Origin: Dehalococcoidia bacterium
GTDB lineage: Bacteria; Chloroflexota; Dehalococcoidia; SAR202; UBA11138
DNA: 12,944 bases
Reading direction: 5' to 3'
Assembly (NCBI GenBank): GCA_012270665.1
Contig: JAAXHY010000385.1
Coordinates: 1-12,944, forward strand
The notes under the pieces are model-generated. The model saw nothing but the letters and a program-made list of their open reading frames with translations. It did not search any database and was not told where the DNA came from. The position numbers were made by a program, and so were the translations under genes. Below, one piece after another: positions 4,324 through 12,633 of this stretch. The stretch's first letter is position 1. Each line of letters opens with the position of its first letter.

Positions 4324-7020
4324 ATGGCGGAATCAGTAGGAAATGCATTTCATATAGACTTCAGGGCTTTAACGGGACACTCTCCCTTGCCCTGGCAGAT
4401 GAATCTATTTGGCAAGATGGTTTCGGGCAGGATTCCGGGGGTTTGCGATCTGCCGACGGGCTTGGGAAAGACCTCTGTGATCGCGATCTGGCTTATCGCT
4501 CTGTGCCGACAGGCGGCTGAGGGGAGAATCACGCTACCGAGACGGCTGGTCTATATCGTCAACCGGCGGACGGTCGTGGATCAGGCTACGGCAACGGTGG
4601 AACAGATCCGTGATAGGCTTCGGAATCCAGGCAGTCCCGATTGGATGGAACACGCGGAGACGCTTAGAGCACTAAGGATTGCGCTTCAGGATTTGTGCTT
4701 AGAAGGGTCAGGCTTCCTTGGGGTGAGTACACTGCGGGGGGAACTGGCCGACAACCAGGAATGGAAGACGGATCCCGCTCGCGCCTCTATTATCGTTGGA
4801 ACGATAGATATGATTGGGAGCAAACTGCTGTTTAGTGGGTACGGAGATGGTCGCTACAAGCGCCCGCAACACGCCGGACTTATCGGGCAGGATTCGCTGA
4901 TAGTGCATGATGAAGCGCATCTGACGCCCGCTTTCAGCGCGCTCCTGCGGAGCGTTAGGGCTATTCAGGAAGAAGAAAGCGCCCCTCGCCGTATCCGCGT
5001 GATGGAACTGTCGGCGACTCAGCGGGATGGAGACGTGGGGGACGATGTTCTGCGACTAGGGCTAGATGATGAACGGAACAGCATCGTCGCTGAGCGGATT
5101 AGCGCGAGGAAGCTAGTTCGGTTGCGCGAGTCAGACAAGAAGGCTCAGAACAAGGACTTGGCGGACCTCGCGCATGAACATGATGGTTCTCGCGCAAAAG
5201 TGTTGGTGTATGTCCGCTCGCCAGAGGATGCGGTCAAGATTGCAAAAGACCTGAAAAAGCGGACCAATGATAACTCTGATAAGCGGGTTGCTCTGCTTAC
5301 AGGAACTATCAGAGGCTATGAGCGCGACTGTCTCGTAACCGAAAACGCTGTCTATCGACAGATGCTGAATCCTGAATCAATGCCCTCCGAAACGGTGTAT
5401 CTAGTCAGCACATCGGCGGGCGAGGTCGGGATAGACATTGACGCTGACCAGATGGTTTGCGACGTTGCGCCTCTGGACTCGATGATTCAGCGGCTTGGGA
5501 GAGTAAACAGGCGGGGCGGACACCAGCGTGAAGCGCATGTTGATGTGCTGTGGACTGAGGAACAGACTAATCCCGGCCAGAGGTCTTCCGAGTTTGCCAG
5601 GTCTATGGCCAAGACACTTGAGATTCTTCGGCGATGGGTGGAAGAGTCAGACGGTTCGCTGGATGCCAGCCCACGCAATGTTCGGGGTCTGATTGACAGC
5701 CTGAGCTCTGAAGAGCGTGAGGAAGCGTTCTCGCCAAAGCCCGAAATACGAGAGGTGACGGATATTCTGCTGGACGCCTGGTCGCTGACCAGTGTTGACG
5801 ATATGCCTGGGCGTCCAGAGGTTGGGCTGTATCTTCATGGAGATGTGGATGACCCGCCGGAGACATATGTTGCGTGGCGGAAAGAGGTTGGCTTGTTCGA
5901 TGAACATGGGGTGGCTGAACAGGAGATGAGACATTGGTTCAATATATGCCCCGTCTGGTCCAATGAGAGGGTGCAAGGGCAAACCGACAAGGTAAAGGCT
6001 TTTCTTCGTGGCTTGCTGAGAGAGCATCGAAAGAAGGATGGGTCTAGCGATTTTCTGGTTGTGATACTGGACAATCGTAGAAAAGTTAAGTGTATGAAGT
6101 TGTCCGAGGCGCTAGACAGTGCGGACAGGCAATTGCTGAATTTCAAGACGCTGGTATTGCCCGCAGAAGCGGGGGGACTTGATAAATTCGGTATGTTTGA
6201 TTCGAAAATCACGGATCCCACTGGGAATATAGATGTGGCTGACCAAGATGGTGGTAACAGGAAACGCAGGCGTATCTTTCCGGGCGAATCGAGTTCCGGG
6301 GGATGGAAGGAGCGCGGCAGTGTAACCCTGCGGGAGGCTACCGAGGGGTTGGAAGACGATGAGAAAGAGGTGGTACTGAGCCTAGTGATGTCAGGGCGCG
6401 ATATGGCTGTTGACGATCATGAGCAGGCTAAATTCGATATGACTCTGTCAGTACATACGACAGCCATCGTGTCCAATATAGCAGGTATTGGAAAGAGAGT
6501 CGGACTGAAAACCGAAATTGTGGACGCTCTTGCTTTGGCCTGTGAGTGGCACGACAAGGGGAAGGACAGAGATATATGGCAGCGTTACGCGGGCAAGCAA
6601 GGTGAAGTTGAGAAATATGCTAAGTCCGAAAAGTATCTGCATGGGCGCGCTCTAGCAGGGTACCGGCACGAGTTGGGTTCCCTACTTGACGCCATGCGTG
6701 ACAGTGCGATCTCAGAACACTCTGAATGTGATCTGATTCTGCATCTAATAGCTTCGCATCACGGACTGGCCCGTCCACACTTCGGATCTGAGTCTTTCGA
6801 CAAGGAACGATATGGCACTCGAGAGAACTCGGAAGCGGTCAATGAAGTGATGAGGCGGTTCGGGCGACTTCAGAAGCGGTACGGACGCTGGGGACTGACT
6901 TGGCTAGAGGCATTAATGCGGTGCGCGGATATAGCGGCTTCTCAGCCGTCAGGCGGGTTCGAGGAGCCGGACGTGGACGGAAATCCGTGTGAACACGGTA
7001 CTCAGATGTCACTTCTGTAA
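4324..7020 (+). CDS. cas3: Type I-G Cas3 helicase-nuclease with C-terminal HD domain
   Basis: The 898-residue effector nuclease-helicase that is recruited to DNA bound by the Csb complex, unwinds it and degrades the displaced strand. The superfamily 2 helicase comes first: Walker A PTGLGKTS (44-51), DEAH (196-199), SAT (230-232), and motif VI QRLGRVNRRG (389-398). The HD nuclease domain is at the C-terminus: H711, H743-D744 in WHDKGK, H782, HHG (812-814) and probably D869. This helicase-then-HD order is reversed from most Cas3 proteins and is characteristic of type I-G. All visible catalytic residues are present. ATG 4324 follows AAAGGA (4311-4316) at 7 nt. It heads a tight run with csb3, csb1 and csb2 behind the promoter at 4126-4154, so the crRNA-like RNA should control it. 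Codon use is less G-skewed than in herA or cas4-cas1. Confidence 0.95.
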   Translation: MAESVGNAFHIDFRALTGHSPLPWQMNLFGKMVSGRIPGVCDLPTGLGKTSVIAIWLIALCRQAAEGRITLPRRLVYIVNRRTVVDQATATVEQIRDRLRNPGSPDWMEHAETLRALRIALQDLCLEGSGFLGVSTLRGELADNQEWKTDPARASIIVGTIDMIGSKLLFSGYGDGRYKRPQHAGLIGQDSLIVHDEAHLTPAFSALLRSVRAIQEEESAPRRIRVMELSATQRDGDVGDDVLRLGLDDERNSIVAERISARKLVRLRESDKKAQNKDLADLAHEHDGSRAKVLVYVRSPEDAVKIAKDLKKRTNDNSDKRVALLTGTIRGYERDCLVTENAVYRQMLNPESMPSETVYLVSTSAGEVGIDIDADQMVCDVAPLDSMIQRLGRVNRRGGHQREAHVDVLWTEEQTNPGQRSSEFARSMAKTLEILRRWVEESDGSLDASPRNVRGLIDSLSSEEREEAFSPKPEIREVTDILLDAWSLTSVDDMPGRPEVGLYLHGDVDDPPETYVAWRKEVGLFDEHGVAEQEMRHWFNICPVWSNERVQGQTDKVKAFLRGLLREHRKKDGSSDFLVVILDNRRKVKCMKLSEALDSADRQLLNFKTLVLPAEAGGLDKFGMFDSKITDPTGNIDVADQDGGNRKRRRIFPGESSSGGWKERGSVTLREATEGLEDDEKEVVLSLVMSGRDMAVDDHEQAKFDMTLSVHTTAIVSNIAGIGKRVGLKTEIVDALALACEWHDKGKDRDIWQRYAGKQGEVEKYAKSEKYLHGRALAGYRHELGSLLDAMRDSAISEHSECDLILHLIASHHGLARPHFGSESFDKERYGTRENSEAVNEVMRRFGRLQKRYGRWGLTWLEALMRCADIAASQPSGGFEEPDVDGNPCEHGTQMSLL

Positions 7021-7042
7021 AGGCATGAATGGAGTGAAGCAT

Positions 7043-7810
7043 ATGAAATCGGATATTGAAGTTCAGGTTGACGTGACCAATCCTGGGGAGTTCTTGGCGT
7101 GTTGCGGACTTCTGGAACTCGCCGACCGTCTGAGTTCGGGGGCGGAAGGATGGTTCGACAGCGATAGATTCTACATAATTTTCTCAGACCCATCGGGTGG
7201 GGTCACAATCCATGAAGCGTTGTGGTCTGTGATAAACGTGGAGGTTGAGAGCGAGTCTGGGGAGAGGGAATCCCCTCTGCTGGTGGGTAAGCCGCTCGAC
7301 ATACGACTTGACTGGTGGATGACGGACGGCAGGAATAATATGCTCAAGACTTGGGCGGGGCAGCAGGACTCTATGAAGATGTTCTCAAAGTGGGAACAGC
7401 CGCTAAGGGAAATCTTATCGGAAGAAGACCCGGACATAAACTTGCTGTTTCGGCAGCAGAGGCCGATACAGGGGCCTTACGGATTTGATTCTAAGTTCGG
7501 ATGGGACGCTTTATCCGTGGGGTTTTCCCTGAACGAACATACACGGTACAAGAAGTCAACGGCCCGTCCAGTCATAGAGATTCTGGGGGCTATCGGGCTT
7601 CAGAGATTTACTCCTGATATGGACCGGAGCAATGGAATAGTTCGATACGCGACCTGGAATACGCCTCTGCCTCCTTCGGTCGCTCGTCTCGTCGCAGTGG
7701 GTGCGTTGCCCCACGCGGCACTTATGAGATTGGAATCTGAAACAACCAGACGTGGCAGCTACAAAGGACTCGCCACTGCGCGAATACAGACAGGAGATTT
7801 GGATGACTGA
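7043..7810 (+). CDS. csb3: Csb3, type I-G effector subunit (GSU0052 family)
   Basis: A 255-residue protein of the Csb3 (GSU0052) family, the small Cas8-like subunit found in one branch of type I-G; the other branch uses the larger Csx17. It is expected to help the complex recognise the PAM and recruit Cas3. The diagnostic N-terminal stretch is NPGEFLACCGLLELADRL (13-30). The C-terminal region has LPPSVARLVAVGALP followed by RGSYKGLATARI, which also fits the family. The ATG at 7043 has GGAG at 7031-7034. An in-frame ATG at 7025 and a GTG at 6989 inside cas3 are less likely starts. It begins 22 nt after cas3, and its last 8 bases overlap csb1, suggesting translational coupling. Confidence 0.85.
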   Translation: MKSDIEVQVDVTNPGEFLACCGLLELADRLSSGAEGWFDSDRFYIIFSDPSGGVTIHEALWSVINVEVESESGERESPLLVGKPLDIRLDWWMTDGRNNMLKTWAGQQDSMKMFSKWEQPLREILSEEDPDINLLFRQQRPIQGPYGFDSKFGWDALSVGFSLNEHTRYKKSTARPVIEILGAIGLQRFTPDMDRSNGIVRYATWNTPLPPSVARLVAVGALPHAALMRLESETTRRGSYKGLATARIQTGDLDD

Positions 7811-8882
7811 CACACTTCATACTTTCGACGACTGGATTCAGGATGATAGCCCAATCGGGGCGGTCGTCATGCGTCAACATCTCGAACCCATTGAGGGCCC
7901 GGACGCCATGATTTTCCCACCCACGTACCCGATTGACCGTGATACGGCAGGCTACAATATAGACCAATTCGATGATGGAACAAGCGTCTGCCAGATTGAT
8001 AGCGTTGGTTCCCAGGCAAACCGAATGGAACCCATATTCAAGAGGGCGAAATACAAGTCCCTCATTCCGCAGGTGATTATCAAGGCGGAAGAAAGAGAAC
8101 TTCACATACTCGACGCCGGCCATAGGGCGGCGGACGCGATTGTAAGGTTCTCGACGCCTATCAATTCGGAGTTATACCAGGCGTTCGAGGCTCTACGCGA
8201 TAAGGGTGAATCGGAATCTCTGGCTCGAATCGCGCCGACGTCAATTGTATTCGGGGCTTGGGACTCAAGAGGCACTCAGGTAAAACTTCCTCGAATCGTC
8301 AGGTCGGTAATCAGGGCGTTCAATGTCAAGGAACTCAAGCGGTCGGCGCAGTATGCCACAATCGCGGGTGAGATACTCGAAGACGGTGAGGCGGAAACGG
8401 GAGAGAGTGGCGCGAAAGCGGAGCTAGGTCTGACTCACGTTCCGTCTGTCAAGACTCACGGAGGAATAAGGGCCGATGGCGGAATCCGACGTGACGCGGT
8501 GTTGAGTCTATCGCCTCTGCGAGCTTTAGGCAGCGCATCGGGAGAACCTGAAGATGACGCGAAATTGAGACGCTATATCCTGGGTCTGTGCCTAGTCGCT
8601 TTCACCGCTCCGGCTGAGATTGCGCTGCGTGAAGGGTGCGAACTTGTTCCGGTGGTGGATAAGCCGGCGGAGTGGAAGGTCGTCCGGCATGATGGCAACA
8701 GAGATTCCTTCGATCTGTCACACGACGCGGCACTAGGGTTCGCAGGCTCAGCCGCCGATGACTTCGGCGTTAAGCAGGAAGAGATTCAGGCCACCTTCGA
8801 CAGCGCTCTGGCTCGCAGGTTACTTAGCGCGAATCAGAATACCAGAAGAAGCAAGCTCAGGCAGGACCCGGCAACGTGGTAG
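7803..8882 (+). CDS. csb1: Csb1 (Cas7), crRNA backbone subunit of type I-G
   Basis: A 359-residue Cas7-family protein (TIGR02570, GSU0053 type) that polymerises along the crRNA spacer to form the backbone of the type I-G effector complex. Family hallmarks seen: IFPPTYP near residue 37, the block IDSVGSQANRMEPIF (about 65-79), the LDAGHRAADAIVRFS segment, FGAWDSRGTQVKLPRIVRS, and the glycine-rich GGIRADGGIRRDAVL. The ATG at 7803 has AGGAG at 7792-7796, six bases upstream; a longer in-frame start at 7752 is not supported. It overlaps csb3 by 8 nt and csb2 by 7 nt. The backbone sets the 6-base rhythm of crRNA-target pairing seen in the promoter target at 4094-4116. Confidence 0.93.
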   Translation: MTDTLHTFDDWIQDDSPIGAVVMRQHLEPIEGPDAMIFPPTYPIDRDTAGYNIDQFDDGTSVCQIDSVGSQANRMEPIFKRAKYKSLIPQVIIKAEERELHILDAGHRAADAIVRFSTPINSELYQAFEALRDKGESESLARIAPTSIVFGAWDSRGTQVKLPRIVRSVIRAFNVKELKRSAQYATIAGEILEDGEAETGESGAKAELGLTHVPSVKTHGGIRADGGIRRDAVLSLSPLRALGSASGEPEDDAKLRRYILGLCLVAFTAPAEIALREGCELVPVVDKPAEWKVVRHDGNRDSFDLSHDAALGFAGSAADDFGVKQEEIQATFDSALARRLLSANQNTRRSKLRQDPATW

Positions 8883-10363
8883 ATGAAAGCGAGTACAAGA
8901 TGGAACGATACCTGTGCATCTCAGTAACCCTGCTTGATCCGCTGTATCACGGCAAAGGCGATTCAGAGCGTCCGGAGTGGCCGCCATCGCCGATGAGATC
9001 GTTTCAGGCGATGCTCGCAGGATCGAGAGCGGGAACTCGGAAAGCGCGTTGGTTGACACAAGTCCGGAGCGATTTCACTGACGCCTTCATGTGGTTGGAG
9101 CGTCAGAGTCCGCCGATGATAGTCACGCCGCGCGCGGAGCGGGTGAGAGCGTCACATACTCTGTTCGTCCCGAACAACGACAGCGATGAGATATTCGACC
9201 AGCGGGACAGGCTTACGTCCAAGTATGCACATCCGCATCGCCTGGTGTCCGAGGACGGCGGTCAGATGATTCACTACCTTTGGGGAATTTCGGAAGAAGA
9301 CTGGACCGATTCGCGTCCATACGCGGAGATAATGGCTCGTGAGGCGCGTTGTCTGATGGCTTTGGGCTGGGGGATTGACCAAGCGGTCGGGAATGGGGAG
9401 ATACTCAGCGCGGCGCAGGCCGGCCAGTTACAGGGTGAAAGGTGGCAGCCGTATCCTGGAGATACACTGACCGACGGCAGACTACGTGTGCCGATAGAAG
9501 GTTCGTTAAGAAACCTTGAAGCAGTGTATGAGTCGTTTTGCGCGCAGTTGGAAGGTGGGATGTACAGCCCTCCGATGAAGTTCACACAATTCGACGTGGT
9601 GAGATATGTGAGGGCTACACAGCTTCCGAATAGGCCATACGTGGCGTTCGAGTTGCCGGACGGCTGTGCGTTTCGGCAGGAAGCAGCGAATGAAGTCGCG
9701 GGGATGTTGCGCTCGCTGGCCTGTCGTGAGCCGAACAGGAACGACTTCCATGAAGAGTTTGGGGACGATACCGAGGTCTATCTCGCAGGACACGTGAAGG
9801 GTGAGGACCGCACTCCGCCCAGGTTTTCGTACCTTCCGATACCAACGATAGGTCATCAACACGCGGACGGTATGATTCGACGTTTGTTGATTGCCGAACC
9901 GTATGGCGGTGATGGGACACGGGCAAGGTGGGCGGACAGGCGGTTAGGTGGTCAGACATTGACTGATAGCAGAGGCGACCAAAGGGGACAGCTATTCGGA
10001 CTGTGGCGGAACGCATCCCGTAGGATAGTGAACCGCTATGTTGGAGAGCATCGAATATGGTCAACTGTAACCCCGGTGATACTGCCAGGATTCGATGATG
10101 GAAAGTTAGTAAAAGCTGAAAGGCTGTTCCTGAAGGCAGTTCAGCAGGCTGGCATTTCAGTTGACGGGATCAAGGACGTCACTCTGCGGATGGTGCCGTT
10201 CTGGCCAGGGTCGCAACATCCTCGCGATTATCGCAGACCGAAATATCTGAAACACCTGCCGGGCTGGCACGCGCGGATCGAGTTTCGAGAACCCGTATCT
10301 GGGCCGCTCGCGATTGGAGCAGGCCGCCATGCAGGTCTGGGGGTTATGGCCGGCTCCGATTGA
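8876..10363 (+). CDS. csb2: Csb2, Cas5-Cas6 fusion of type I-G
   Basis: A 495-residue protein of the Csb2 (TIGR02165, GSU0054) family, fusing a Cas5-like subunit that holds the crRNA handle to a Cas6-like endoribonuclease that cuts the repeat hairpin. The N-terminal YLCISVTLLDPLYHG and PEWPPSPMRSFQAMLAG (33-49) are typical. The second half starts near YLPIPTIGHQHADG (319-332), where H327 and H329 are candidate catalytic histidines. The end has a glycine-rich loop, GPLAIGAGRHAGLGVMA (476-492), as in Cas6. GTG 8876 has AGGA at 8863-8866 and overlaps csb1 by 7 nt; the ATG at 8900 fits the usual family N-terminus equally well. It would process both the array transcript and the crRNA-like RNA, whose downstream pseudo-repeat keeps the hairpin. 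It ends the interference operon. Confidence 0.92.
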   Translation: MVDESEYKMERYLCISVTLLDPLYHGKGDSERPEWPPSPMRSFQAMLAGSRAGTRKARWLTQVRSDFTDAFMWLERQSPPMIVTPRAERVRASHTLFVPNNDSDEIFDQRDRLTSKYAHPHRLVSEDGGQMIHYLWGISEEDWTDSRPYAEIMAREARCLMALGWGIDQAVGNGEILSAAQAGQLQGERWQPYPGDTLTDGRLRVPIEGSLRNLEAVYESFCAQLEGGMYSPPMKFTQFDVVRYVRATQLPNRPYVAFELPDGCAFRQEAANEVAGMLRSLACREPNRNDFHEEFGDDTEVYLAGHVKGEDRTPPRFSYLPIPTIGHQHADGMIRRLLIAEPYGGDGTRARWADRRLGGQTLTDSRGDQRGQLFGLWRNASRRIVNRYVGEHRIWSTVTPVILPGFDDGKLVKAERLFLKAVQQAGISVDGIKDVTLRMVPFWPGSQHPRDYRRPKYLKHLPGWHARIEFREPVSGPLAIGAGRHAGLGVMAGSD

Positions 10364-10408
10364 TGCACCTTAACAGTTGAATAGTGTCGAGTTTGCCTCC
10401 ATGTCGTC

Positions 10409-10428
10409 GGAATAGGTCTGTATATTCC
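10409..10428. promoter_or_regulatory. Inverted repeat and -10-like box upstream of cas4-cas1
   Basis: GGAATA (10409-10414) and TATTCC (10423-10428) are inverted around 8 nt and overlap TATATT (10421-10426), a 5-of-6 match to a -10 box. No good -35 box lies at the right distance. It sits in the 92-nt gap after csb2, so the adaptation genes may have their own regulated promoter. Confidence 0.35.
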
Positions 10429-10455
10429 TACACCCGGCGATGTGGAGGCTCGATT

Positions 10456-12144
10456 ATGGTTGCGGCTGCGTCTGTTATCCAACCGAAGGCTGCGGCGGAG
10501 CTTGTTCCGGCGCGGATGTTGAATGAGTTCGCGTATTGTCCTCGGCTTTGTTATCTGGAGTGGGTGCAGGGGGAGTTCGCGCATAGCGCGGATACGATTG
10601 ACGGACGGTTTCAGCATCGTCGGGTGGATCGGGAGTCGGGGAGTTTGCCCGGGCCGGATTCTGGGGATGATTCGGTGATTCACGCGAGATCTGTGTTGCT
10701 GTCGGATGAGGGATTGGGGGCTATCGCGCGGATTGACCTGGTGGAGGCTCAGGGGAGCCGGGCGACGCCGGTGGATTATAAGCGTGGGAGGGTTCCTAAT
10801 GTGCCTGAGGGGGCGTATGAGCCGGAGCGGGCGCAGTTGTGCGTGCAGGGGCTTTTGCTGAGGGCGCATGGGTATGAGTGTGATGAGGGTATCATCTATT
10901 TTGTGGCGTCGAAGCGGCGGGTGGCGGTGCGGTTCGATGATGGGTTGGTGGCTCGGACGCTGGAGTTGCTGGAGGGGGCGCGTGGGATGTCGGAGTTGGG
11001 TGAGATTCCGCCGCCGCTGGAGGATAGTCCGAAGTGTCCGCGCTGTTCGCTGGTGGGGATATGTCTGCCGGATGAGGTGTCATTTTTGCGGGGGAGTTCG
11101 TATGTGATCAAGCCGGATGATGTTCGGCGGATGGCTCCGGCGCGGGATGACGCTCTGCCGATGTATGTGCAGGCGCAGGGGGCTGTGGTTGGGAAGTCGG
11201 GGGATAATGTTACTGTGCGTATCAAGGGTGAGGTGGTGTCGAAGACGCGGCTGTTGGATGTGTCGAGTGTTTCGATTTTCGGGAATGCGCAGGTGACGGC
11301 GCAGGCGGTGCGGGAGTTCCTGGACCGGGGGATTCCGATTTGTCATTTCAGCTATGGCGGCTGGCTGAAGGGTGTGACGTGGGGGATGGGTCATAAGAAT
11401 GTGGATTTGCGGATTCGTCAGTTCGCGGCTGCGAGGGACAGGATCGGGTCGGTGATGATCGCGCGGGAGCTTGTGATTGCGAAGCTGCGGAATAGCCGGG
11501 TTATGCTGCGCCGGAATCATCCTGACGCACCGGAGAGGGCGTTGAAGGAGTTGATGCGGCTGTCTCGGAACGCTCGGAAGGCGGATTCGCTTCAGACGTT
11601 GCTGGGGATAGAGGGTGCGGGGGCGAGTGTGTATTTCTCGAATTTCGGGGAGATGATCCGATCCGAGGAGGGGGCGTTTGATTTCAGGACTCGGAATCGG
11701 AGGCCGCCTAGGGATCCGGTGAACGCGGTGTTGTCGTTTTTGTATTCGATGTTGATAAAGCAGGCGCTGGTGTCGGCTATCGCGGTGGGGTTCGATCCGT
11801 ATATGGGGTTCTATCATCAGCCGAAGTATGGGAAGCCTGCGTTGGCGCTGGACCTGGCGGAGGAGTTTCGTCCGATAGTGGCGGATTCGGCGGCGTTGAC
11901 TTTGTTCAATAATTCGGAGTTGGCGCCTGGGGATTTCGTGCGGAGGTCGGGGGCCGTGGCTCTGACGGAGACGGGCCGGAAGGCGGTGATCCGGGCGTTC
12001 GAGCGCCGTCTGGATACGCTGATAACGCATCCGCTGTTTGGGTATTCGATCAGCTACCGGCGGATAATGGAGGTGCAGGCGCGGCTGCTGGGTCGGCATA
12101 TCCTGGGGGAACTGCCGAGGTATCCGGCGTTCAGGACGAGGTGA
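10456..12144 (+). CDS. cas4-cas1: Cas4-Cas1 fusion, spacer acquisition integrase
   Basis: A 562-residue fusion typical of type I-G. Cas4 selects and trims PAM-bearing prespacers, and Cas1 integrates them next to the leader. The Cas4 part (about 1-225) has the RecB-type nuclease residues H54, D94 (ARIDLVE), D107 and K109 (VDYKRG) and Q127. Its iron-sulphur cysteines are C28 (or C32) with C194, C197 and C203. The Cas1 part (about 235-562) has E386 in GIEGAGA, H454 in FYHQPKYG, and D466/E469 in LALDLAEEFRP. All key residues are present. The ATG at 10456 follows GGAGG (10444-10448); an upstream in-frame start at 10384 lacks support. It is separated from csb2 by 92 nt and followed by cas2 after 3 nt. 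Its extreme G-over-C coding-strand bias resembles herA more than the cas3-csb2 block. Confidence 0.96.
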   Translation: MVAAASVIQPKAAAELVPARMLNEFAYCPRLCYLEWVQGEFAHSADTIDGRFQHRRVDRESGSLPGPDSGDDSVIHARSVLLSDEGLGAIARIDLVEAQGSRATPVDYKRGRVPNVPEGAYEPERAQLCVQGLLLRAHGYECDEGIIYFVASKRRVAVRFDDGLVARTLELLEGARGMSELGEIPPPLEDSPKCPRCSLVGICLPDEVSFLRGSSYVIKPDDVRRMAPARDDALPMYVQAQGAVVGKSGDNVTVRIKGEVVSKTRLLDVSSVSIFGNAQVTAQAVREFLDRGIPICHFSYGGWLKGVTWGMGHKNVDLRIRQFAAARDRIGSVMIARELVIAKLRNSRVMLRRNHPDAPERALKELMRLSRNARKADSLQTLLGIEGAGASVYFSNFGEMIRSEEGAFDFRTRNRRPPRDPVNAVLSFLYSMLIKQALVSAIAVGFDPYMGFYHQPKYGKPALALDLAEEFRPIVADSAALTLFNNSELAPGDFVRRSGAVALTETGRKAVIRAFERRLDTLITHPLFGYSISYRRIMEVQARLLGRHILGELPRYPAFRTR

Positions 12145-12147
12145 GGG

Positions 12148-12438
12148 ATGCGGAATCGGTATATCGTGGCGTATGATGTGAGTAATGCGAAGAGGCTTCG
12201 CCTGACGTTCAGGAAGATGAATGGTTTCGGTGAGCCGCTTCAGTATTCGGTGTTCTCGTGTGACCTGTCGAGGAAGGAGCGGGTTTTGCTGGAGGAGTCG
12301 CTGACGGAGATCATCAATATGAAGGAGGATAGGGTTCTTATCATTGATACGGGTCCGGCTGAGGGTCGAGGCGGCGGGTCGCTGCGGACGCTGGGTCGGC
12401 AGTTGGTTCCGGAGGCGCGGGATGTTACGGTTGTTTGA
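12148..12438 (+). CDS. cas2: Cas2, spacer acquisition subunit
   Basis: A 96-residue Cas2, the dimeric core that bridges Cas1 dimers during spacer integration. The N-terminal strand ends in VAYDV with the conserved Asp at residue 10. FGEPLQYSVFSCDL (27-40) is the usual second block. LIIDTGPAEGR and the C-terminal VTVV strand complete the fold at normal length. The ATG comes 3 nt after the cas4-cas1 stop, behind a GAGGTGAGGG purine stretch, so the two genes are co-translated. It sits directly before the leader, completing the adaptation module. Confidence 0.94.
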   Translation: MRNRYIVAYDVSNAKRLRLTFRKMNGFGEPLQYSVFSCDLSRKERVLLEESLTEIINMKEDRVLIIDTGPAEGRGGGSLRTLGRQLVPEARDVTVV

Positions 12439-12633
12439 GGTTGGGGCGAGGGCCGCGAGGGGTGTGGTGGTGATGTGGTCAGGTATGGAGCGCTCGCGGT
12501 TTTTGGCGGGAAAGTCGGAGGTGGATTCTATTTTGGGGATGGAAATGGAGGAGGGTATTGTGAACGTGGATAGGTTTTGTGTTAAAGACACGGTATCAGG
12601 GTTCGGGAGGTCGTATTTCGAGGCGCAGAGGCT
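12439..12633 (+). promoter_or_regulatory. CRISPR leader
   Basis: The 195 nt between cas2 and the first repeat, on the side where new spacers should enter. It is rich in G and T and poor in C (4 C among about 87 bases from 12499 to 12585). It contains GTGT-TAAAG-ACAC (12579-12591) overlapping GACACGGTATC (12587-12597), the same 11 bases, inverted, as in the cas promoter. TTGTGA at 12558-12563 could be a -35 box but has only a weak -10 partner. An open frame crosses it from cas2 into the first repeat but has no gene-like features. Confidence 0.7.
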
